Shown here one piece after another: positions 56,420 through 64,000 of a stretch of 64,000 bases of DNA. The stretch's first letter is position 1. Each line of letters opens with the position of its first letter. The stretch spans positions 26,967,927-27,031,926 of the forward strand of contig NC_092649.1 in the NCBI RefSeq assembly GCF_032118995.1, written 5' to 3'. This DNA comes from Asterias amurensis (lineage: Eukaryota > Echinodermata > Asteroidea > Forcipulatida > Asteriidae). The notes beneath the pieces were generated by a model that was given only the letters and a program-made list of their open reading frames with translations, did not search any database and had not been told where the DNA came from. Position numbers and translations under genes: made by a program.

Positions 56420-59400
56420 TTATGGCGCAGACAATAACACCAGCAGCCTCCCCGCCTGTTGCCTTACGTCTGTGTTGCCATGGTCCATCAGGGCTTTGGT
56501 AACACCAGTCAACTCATCTGCCCTTTGGGAAAAGTAGTTTGAGAAACTGTCCCTCGGGGTGGCGCCACTGATGGTGGTCCCGGTGGCGGTAAGGCTTTCT
56601 CGTTTTAGGTTCAGAAGAAATGATAGCGTCCTGAGAAGGGATTCGTCAGTGTGATGCGGCTGAAGAAGACCCTGGAAACTCTCTGGAACCTTTACAGTCA
56701 GAGAAAATAACAAAAATCTTTGAAACTTTTCCGTTCAATAAATACAGTACTATTAGTGTCTAAACCAAAAAGAAAATACTATTAAATAGTTGTTACACAT
56801 AAGGCCTGATACTACACGGAGAACATTGAAGGCAATTACCTCCATGCCCCCTGGTCAATGCCTTGGTGCCCTTGAAATGATACAGTAGTAAATTTCCTCA
56901 AAGAGTGCCTTTTACCAAAGAGAAAATGCCTTGGTGCTTTTGCCCTTTCAAAAATGAGGCATACAGGCCTGACACATGTTAAGGAATAAACAGCATTGTA
57001 ACACTTTTCTTGTGGTACTTGTATCTTGAACTTGTAGGGGTCGCTCGAAAGAGGATTTGATGTTATTGTGTTAAACCAAATAATAAAATAAATGAATAAA
57101 CATGGCACGCCACATGTGGAACTTTGCTTCCTTTAGGGAGCGTCTCAAAAGTCAAGAGCAGTTGAACATTCTAATTGGATCGGATAAGTATGTGCGTGCT
57201 CATGGACTGTTCCATTAGACTGCCGGAATGTTGCATTGGAGAGTTGAAAATGCATTGTGAGTATTCACTTATGTAGGATTGATCCAGCAATTGAACACAA
57301 TGATGCAATCCAGCCGATGGGGCTGGCTGTTTTTCCCCGGGTTTCCCTCCGAGGAGTGGCGTAGTGCGAAAATGCCTTTACACACACCGCTAACGTTTTC
57401 TCACCTCATATTGGAGCAGGGCTGGTGACACCGTGCCGTCAGCAGACAGATTGACTAACACACGTAGTGCTTGCTGCCCTAAAGGTGTCGAACCGTCTCC
57501 AAGAAGCTTGAAGAGACTATGCAAAGCTAGCGGCCCAAAGCAATCCCTGCATTGACCACTAACCGACAAGTTAACCAGTGCTTGTATACAGGCTAAGCGA
57601 AGATCATCGCTGTGATTCTGGTCGGAGCTTAACTGGAGGAGAGTTTGACTGCAAGACTGTAGGGGCACAAAGAAAAACAAACCCGCATTTTTGAAGGAGG
57701 AAATAATCCTGTCCTCTATTCATTCAAGCCATTCTCTTGCTACGAACTTCAAAATGTAGCTCCACATACTGTCTTTGAAAACAAAATACGGAGCGTTACG
57801 CCTTGATACGCCCCTAGGGATGTGGCAAAGGGCTATATACGAACCAACATGTACATGTAGTAGGCTACTATTATTATTATTTTTACCTTGAGTAGTATGG
57901 GCTGATTACGATTATTTAGAGACAGATTTGCAACACAGCTGGCAGCGCTTGTTTTCACACTTTCCCCTTCTCTCTCGAGTTGTTTTACGATAACTGGTAG
58001 ACCCCCAGCAAGGCGCACAGCATTCTGGAGAGAGAGACAATACACCAAATGTAATTTTATTTGTTCATCAGTCATACATGTACATTAATTCCATTAATCT
58101 TTTAAAATTAAAGCTTGGAGTATTGTTTCTGTGTCGCATCCTCCCTTTAATTTATTTCTAAAATGTACCTGTCCTTTAAAACAATCAAATTGCTGTGTTA
58201 TTTTTTAGTCGGATAGATAAAACGAGGAATTAAATTCAACATTTAATTCCAAATTCTTCAATCAATATTGACCCCTTGCACGCGTGTCACATGCGGCGAC
58301 TGATGCCACGCTCACCATGTTGCTTGGTGGTCAATAGGCTTACGTGTAAACGCCGCATCACCTAAATACTGCACTTCACCGAATAACACAAGTTGACATT
58401 GACCGCCAAAATGGCGCATCCAAGAATATTCTGATGATGACATCAGGTGAAATGGGTCAATAAATGTAAACAAAGTGATACAAGAATTTTAGAAATCGGG
58501 GACACAGCCAAGTAAGCACAGCAGCTTGTGTGAGGGAGTGCCCATACCCTAGTTGGGATAACGTAACCCTCCTCCCGATGGCTAGGGAGGGAGGAGGGTT
58601 ACGCAATCGCAGCTACCCATACCCACACAAAAACAATCACATCAAATTGGTCCACTACCTCCCTTGTTTTACCTGTCCCTGTGTAAATGCCGCTTGGTTT
58701 GCCAGAGTTGTCAAAACTTTACATAGCTGACTATCATCCTGTTCACACTGTAGTATTTTGATCAAATTGATGGTAGTGGAATCAGCAGCCTCGGGATCAA
58801 TGCTTGAAGAATCTGATCGTGAATCTTCTTTTCTGTGTTCCGGTTCATCTGGTGAAAAAAAGAAAAAGAAAACATGTAATACTTATTTTAGTATCCCAAC
58901 CACTTCAGGCCTGCCCGCGGTCCTCCACACCTCAAGACCGGCGCGCACCCAGACAAGACTGGGGTGCTGTTATTCCTTGTACTATAGGTTCATTCTGCTA
59001 TCGTTCGTGGAGGCAATAGCGGAATGATCCTCTCATAATCATAAAGTTCTAGTAGGAGTGTAGGGTGCTGTACTCCTTTTTTCAAAACTTATAACAACAT
59101 TATGAAAACAGGAGTACAGCACCCTAGTTACTGGGTCTAGGTCCACCAGCACCTTAGATATACTCCTGGGCCCCGCCCCTTTCTTAATCTATCCTTTAAG
59201 TTTAAGTTGTGAATATGATGTGTTCAATTAAAAAACTCACTATTAAGTTAAATAACCCTAAATAAACCCCGCCCCCTTCACACAACCCTTACATGAAGTT
59301 ATCTGACATAAAAAACAGTGCTACTAGCTGTGTAGTCATCAACAGTGTAGTGCTTGTGATGATGAAGGAGTGTAGCACTGTGACTGTACTACTACAAAAA

Positions 59401-59635
59401 TTACCATAACTTTTGTCCGGAAACTATACAAATTATCGATACCAGTGTGACGCTGACACTTGCCTGTTAGATCTTCATTTTTACTGACGGTCTTTTCACC
59501 CGCCTCATCATCCGATGTCTTATCATCAAATATGTATCTCGTTTTATAGTAGATATAAAACGCCCCAGCAACTACAACAATAAATGTTGTTCCCCCTGCG
59601 ATCATTCGAGGAAAGAAGCTCATGGGCGCCGCCAT
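56420..59635 (-). CDS. ARMC10: Armadillo repeat-containing protein 10
   Basis: Exons in transcript order: 59635-59464, 58848-58673, 58024-57887, 57656-57405, 56689-56420; all phases agree, giving 335 aa (human about 343). A membrane segment lies at residues about 14-30 (GGTTFIVVVAGAFYIYY), followed by an acidic/Ser-rich linker, as in ARMC10 and the ARMCX proteins that sit in the mitochondrial outer membrane or ER and affect mitochondrial dynamics. Armadillo helices follow: LCKVLTTLANQAAFTQ, VRLAGGLPVIVKQL, KTSAASCVANLSLNNRNQ, LRLACIQALVNLSVSGQ and GQQALRVLVNLSADG. The first donor is GC (ACAG|GCAAGT); only this choice keeps the frame with exon 2. ATG overlaps a YY1-type motif. It neighbours FBXL13 tail to tail, as in the human region. 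Confidence 0.9.
56805..56980 (-). repeat. 'CCTTGGTGCCCTTGAAATG' repeat in ARMC10 intron 4
   Basis: CAATGCCTTGGTGCCCTTGA, AAATGATACAGTAGTAAATT, AGAGAAAATGCCTTGGTGCT, GGCATACAGGCCTG. Confidence 0.65.
58262..58465. mobile_element. short element with GGTCAATAAA ends, copy 2
   Basis: TTGACCCCTTGCACGCGTG to AGGTGAAATGGGTCAATAAA, the inverse of 33638-33806. Confidence 0.75.
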
Positions 59636-59638
59636 CTT
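59627..59638 (-). promoter_or_regulatory. YY1-type motif over the ARMC10 start codon
   Basis: The minus strand reads CAAGATGGCGGCGCC; the ATG of the motif is the predicted start codon. This arrangement is typical of YY1-bound housekeeping promoters. Confidence 0.6.
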
Positions 59639-59920
59639 GTAACTTCAATGATCATTTCACGATTCAATAAATTATTAGCTTACGTTTAAATCTAAATTTA
59701 CATAAAGTTTTCATTTTAAGATTCCAATAAATATTAAATTTGATCTTGTTTGTTTTAATTTTTTCATAAATCATTAAATTGGAATTAATAAAACAACATT
59801 GAGTTAATGTAAAAATAAGTTATTGAGTTGGACTGATAAAACTTTACGAAGCGCATGCGCACTGTATGTATCAAAAAAGGAGCAAGTGTAGGCCAAAGTT
59901 ACTCAAAACACGCTCTCAAA
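59636..59920. promoter_or_regulatory. divergent promoter region between ARMC10 and MRPS25
   Basis: 285 bp separate the two start codons. AT-rich in the middle, with a GCGCATGCGC (NRF1-type palindrome) near 59851, a motif common in promoters of nuclear genes for mitochondrial proteins. No TATA box is obvious at a suitable distance. Confidence 0.6.
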
Positions 59921-62603
59921 ATGCCGATGAAAGGTCGCTTTCCGCTGAGGCGGACATTAAGATATCTTCAGCAAGGCAGTGTCTACTTGAAGGACGATGT
60001 AAAAATCCTGATAATAAACTTCAACACATTTGGAATGCCGAGTAAAGGAACAAGGTTTGTAATTTTTCAAAATTTAATTTCAGTATTTTGTTTGCCCTTT
60101 TAATTTGTTTGTGTGTTACTGTTTGTCAAATGTTTCATTCTTGGGATACTTGGCTCTTAAGTCTTTTTTTTATTTAACTCACTTTTATTTACATATGATT
60201 TTTCATTACGTTTGTTTGTTGTTAGTTGGTTGGTTCCTTCTTCATAAATGGAAAATGGTTGCACAAACTGTTTTCAGTATTGTCCATCCAGCTAGCTAAA
60301 CAACTTTCTTACAGTTTTTTAAAGTTTGTTTGATGTTTACAACTATTAAAGTATACCGCAGCATTTACTTTTCTGTAATTAAGGTGTGATAATTGTAAAC
60401 CTCCATCCTCTGCGACCATTGGGCGGATGGTTGTTTTTTGCATTTAGAAAAAAACTGCCTTATTTGATGTTTGAAATATTATTTCATTCCGAAGTTCTGG
60501 TTATCCGGACATAATTTTAATGATTAAAAGTAGTTGTGATATTAATTACTATGGCCACCCTGTACCGTCTGCACTGTCTCACTGGAGCGGAGGATGGAGG
60601 GTTAGGTCAGGATCAGATTATTGTGACAAGACCAGAAGCAGCAACCTACATGTACTTAATATTTTGGTGAATATTGGAACACTACGGTGTATACTAGCCC
60701 CTCCCCTAATTATAATTATTATTTTAATGTTTTGCCACAATAAATTTCGGTCAGTAACAATTAAACAGCAAAGGTCAGATTCAGTATGTTTCCTTCTAAA
60801 ATATTGTTTTCTTTCTTGTTTTCAGAGACTTTGTATTCTACAATCTACCTCAGCTCCAGTTCAAGAACCCTTCCATTCAAATGAAAACTTTCAAGAATAT
60901 CACACCATCACCTTTCATCAGATGTTTTCTAGGTAAAACACGAACCAAAAGAAAAATGATCCCTGTTTTAACTTTTTCAGTGACTGGCCCAGGCCTGGAA
61001 TTCCATCTTCAAAAGAGCAAGGCCATTTTCATTTAGCAAAAGGGCACTTCCATTGGAAAATCTTGGGAAGTCAATGGGGTAGATTTTTTTAAGGGCCACC
61101 ATGGTCAAGACCATAGGCAACTGTTTGTGTATTGGGCCATACACAAAGTTGAGAGGCCTTTTGACTGTGTATCTTTCTCTGTGATATTTGATACTCCTTA
61201 TCGCTAGCTGTGTCTCAGATCAATGCACACAGTGGACAATATTTTGAAAACTGTGCTGGGCGGCACAATGCATTTTGCTGAGATGGCTGGGCAAAACTTG
61301 TGAGTCTTGGGCAGGGCTGCCCAGCATCGCCCATCGTGGCTACAACACTGGTGATGTACTCTTACCGTATGTGTAGTTTACGCGCATGGTTTGTTATCAT
61401 ATAGCTTTGAACTTAAATTTTTCTGAAGGTTTACGGTTTTTGTTTTCTTCAGGTGAAGATGGTGAAGTGTTGATAGACACAGACAGTAAAAGCAACCTGG
61501 AAATCATTGAACACCTCAACAAAGTACTTGGAAAATCTGAGTAAGTACTAAGTAGGACCGTACTACCAACTACAACAGTTCACTATTTTTTGGTAGATTT
61601 GTCGCTCAAGATTATTTTGTTCTTTTTTTTTATATAAATCATTCCCAAATTTCTACCTTTTATATTTTTATTTATATTCGCCTTAGCCATGAAAGTAAAC
61701 TGTCAGTAAGCCTGATACTTGAAGCAATGAAGCAATGAAGGTGATTGCCTATATGCCCCATGGTTATTGCCTTGATGCCCTTGAAATGCTCTGGTAGAAA
61801 TTTACGGGTGCCCTTTACCAATATTTTATAACTTAGATCAAATTCATATTAGAGAAAATGAAGATAAAAACCATATTTAAAGACACTGGACAATATTGAT
61901 AATTGGCAAGGACTAGTCTTCACAGTTGGTGTATTTCAACATATGCATAAAATAACAAACCAATTGGTCTTCGAAGTTGCGAGATAATAAGGAAAGAAAA
62001 ACACCATTGTCAGTCACATGAAGATGTATGCTTTCAGATGCTTGATTTCGAGACCCCAAATTCTAAATCTGAGGTCTCTAAATCAAATTCGCGGAAAATA
62101 CTTCTTTCTCGAACACTGTGTTATTCAGAGGGAGCCGTTTCTTACAAGATTTTAAACTATCAACCTCTCCCCATTACTCGTTACCAAGTAAGGTTTTATG
62201 CTAATAATTATTTTGAGAAGTTACCAATAGTGTCCAACAACCCAGATCACAGAGTAAGGCTTTCAAAATGAAAGATAAATGTATGTATTGAAGCAGACTT
62301 CGCACTCTTTCACACTCGTTTAGTTGATTTGCGCAAACCTAACCTCATTCATACCTTCTCATTGTATCAAATATTATGTTTGTTCTTCACAGGGAGGTGT
62401 TGGAAAGAGAACGCAAAGCCCAAGAGAGTCGATCCAATCCAGCCCACTTTGGAGATGGCTATCTAAGAAAGTGCATATGTGAGATCCCTGGCCAAGTACC
62501 TTGCCCTGGACTGGTACCCCTTCCACAGGAACTCCGAGGCAAATTCAGAGACATATGTGACCGCTCACTAAAACCTCCTAGGGGCGTGTTACCAGACTCG
62601 TAG
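59921..62603 (+). CDS. MRPS25: Mitochondrial small ribosomal subunit protein mS25 (MRPS25)
   Basis: Exons: 59921-60054, 60826-60932, 61453-61540, 62393-62603; phases agree, giving 179 aa (human 173). A component of the mitochondrial ribosome small subunit. The start [19 protein letters not shown] is nearly the human N-terminus, which fixes the ATG. Further shared blocks are [52 protein letters not shown] and, in the last exon, [20 protein letters not shown], whose cysteines are conserved in the family. Introns are short for this window (about 0.5-0.9 kb). Candidate poly(A) signals: ATTAAA at 62619-62624 or AATAAA at 63044-63049. Confidence 0.97.
60990..61130 (+). repeat. repeat related to 55290-55360
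   Basis: AAGAGCAAGGCCATTTTCAT, TTAGCAAAAGGGCACTTCC and ATTGGAAAATCTTGGG, in MRPS25 intron 2. Confidence 0.5.
61705..61835 (-). repeat. 'CCTTGGTGCCCTTGAAATG' repeat, diverged
   Basis: TTGCCTTGATGCCCTTGAAA, TGCTCTGGTAGAAATTTAC, GGTGCCCTTTACCA. Confidence 0.55.
61875..62240 (+). mobile_element. GGACACTATTGGTA foldback MITE in MRPS25 intron 3
   Basis: AAAGACACTGGACAATATTG to CCAATAGTGTCCAACAACC; the right terminal bases are lost. Confidence 0.85.
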
Positions 62604-62724
62604 CATGATAGACTCTGAATTAAATCTTTATATCATTTTAAGTTTTTTTTTAAAGTACATGCCTACCTGCAGTAATCATTGTTTCAATGTGTAAAAAGAT
62701 AACAATTTTCTAATCTTTGTTGTG

Positions 62725-62870
62725 TGAACAGACAACAGAGTGCTGTATCCGAACTGGCGGCTACATTTATGATCTAAGTATGCACTCTAATCTCAACACA
62801 TGATGACAAGAAAAATATAGTCGTAGCCGTAACTGTATATTCGGATACGCCCATGTCTTCAAATATCAGG
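62725..62870. repeat. imperfect foldback segment
   Basis: GTATCCGAACTGGCGGCTAC at the left against GTAGCCGTAACTGTATATTC and CGGATACGCC at the right. It resembles the plan of 9559-9688 with different bases. Confidence 0.45.
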
Positions 62871-63213
62871 CATGCAACTCTTCCGCGTTTCCGCGGAATT
62901 CCGCGTTTTTGTGGTTTTTTTAAACGTGAAAAAAAAAAATATCAGATTTTTTTTTGTGCCTAATATATGCCTGGCAACAACAGTGTACAACTACAATAAT
63001 GTAAAATAAGCCTAGTACATGCTAACAATGCACCTCAGAGCTTAATAAACCTCAACATTTTCTAGGGTACCATTGTGGGTATCATGTCCCGTGGCGTTTC
63101 GGCTGCCTCGCTCCGTACTTGCGTTGTGCCTTTGAAAATTTTCCTCTTTTTTTTTCAACGGTGCATGCCTGAAATATTTGTGCATTTATTTCATGTAGAC
63201 CTACTGCCTACAG

Positions 63214-63292
63214 GTACTTGGAGGAGCACAATCCCAAGATAACTGATGCAGAATTTGTGATATTGAAACCTTCATTTTCAAGATGTTGTTAA
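63214..63292 (+). CDS. possible terminal coding exon of an unidentified gene
   Basis: A pyrimidine-rich tract and CTACTGCCTACAG acceptor precede an open frame YLEEHNPKITDAEFVILK that ends in TAA 79 nt later; ATTAAA follows at about 63336. The text looks protein-like, but no upstream exon or family is recognised. It could be an alternative last exon of MRPS25 or chance. Confidence 0.25.
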
Positions 63293-63616
63293 GTGTACTT
63301 ATTCATCTTGTTTTAAAAAAGACATTGAATCAACCATTAAAGTGCGGACTTCAATGTTACTGTACATGTTAACTTTGCTGACCTCTTATTTATTGTGTTA
63401 TGTGTTTGAGCCTAGTTCAGTTGAGCATGATGAGATGACGTTTCAGGGTATTCTTGGATCAATATTTGTATCAGTGGTGTAATTCAAAAGTGATATTGCT
63501 GAGCTTTTATGCAGCATTTTCCTTGTTTTTAAACAATTTTTGGTTATCTCTATGCAGACAGTGCATTTTTTTTAAATCTCCAAGGCAGATTAGGAAATGG
63601 CAATTTATGAATAGGG

Positions 63617-63962
63617 TTTAAAGACCCTGGACATTATTGGTAATTGTCAAAGACCAGTCTTCACGGTTGGTGTATCTCAACATATGCATAAAATAACCTG
63701 TGAAAATTTGAGCTCAATTGGTAGTCGAAATTGCGAGATAGTAATGAAAGAAGAAAAAAAAACCTTGTCACATGAAGTTGTGTGCTTTCAGATACTTGAT
63801 TTCGGGACCTCAAATTCTAAACTTGAGGTCTCGAAATCAAATTTGTGGAAAATTACTTCTTTCTAGAAAACTACGTCACTTCAGAGGGAGCCGTTTCTCA
63901 CAATGTTTTAAACTATCAACTTCTCCCCAATACTCGTTACAATAAGGTTTTATGCTGATTGT
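63617..63962 (+). mobile_element. GGACACTATTGGTA foldback MITE, right end lost
   Basis: AAAGACCCTGGACATTATTG through the GAGGTCTCGAAATC centre to AAGGTTTTATGCTGAT, then unrelated sequence. Confidence 0.85.
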
Positions 63963-64000
63963 AACAGTATGCCATAAGCAGACTGACTCAAGTCTAGTGT

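Overview
This is a stretch of a large, intron-rich animal nuclear genome. Genes are split into short exons (26 to about 250 nt) by long introns with GT-AG (once GC-AG) borders. Everything between the exons is packed with short inverted-repeat elements, tRNA-derived SINEs and decayed transposons. Protein similarity to vertebrate families, together with the dominant foldback repeat (ends reading GGCAGTGGACACTATTGGTA), suggests a marine deuterostome, most likely an echinoderm such as a sea star. That placement is inference from memory, not a database result.

Layout. (1) 11-6968, + strand: 3' part of a PX-BAR sorting nexin, with a degraded LINE and a dead Tc1-like transposon in its introns. (2) 6969-14035: gene-free, a mosaic of nested MITEs. 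(3) 14036-17798, +: IMMP2L, mitochondrial inner-membrane signal peptidase subunit 2, five exons, complete. (4) 17799-22442: gene-free, holding a 1,408-bp tandem duplication that appears perfect, each copy with a large palindrome. (5) 22443-25843, -: a complete four-exon protein kinase-like gene of no recognised family. (6) 25844-28456: gene-free. (7) 28457-53206, +: FBXL13/DRC6, an F-box LRR subunit of the ciliary nexin-dynein regulatory complex, 19 exons, 913 aa, with an N-terminal RIIa-like domain. (8) 53207-56419: repeats. (9) 56420-59635, -: ARMC10, five exons, 335 aa. (10) 59921-62603, +: MRPS25 (mS25), four exons, 179 aa, head to head with ARMC10 across 285 bp. (11) 62604-64000: repeats and one possible terminal exon.

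The exon chains were built by hand from splice sites, codon phase and family similarity. Every junction of the five complete gene models is phase-consistent. Three genes have mitochondrial roles (IMMP2L, ARMC10, MRPS25). FBXL13 next to ARMC10 repeats the order known on human chromosome 7q22.

Observations most worth checking: a dispersed repeat family carrying hairpins like the histone-mRNA 3' stem-loop, with paired changes in the stem; palindromes with unrelated arms but a shared GC-rich centre; two separate tandem duplications of intron-exon borders inside FBXL13; an RIIa domain fused to DRC6; the 1.4-kb duplication; and the orphan kinase.
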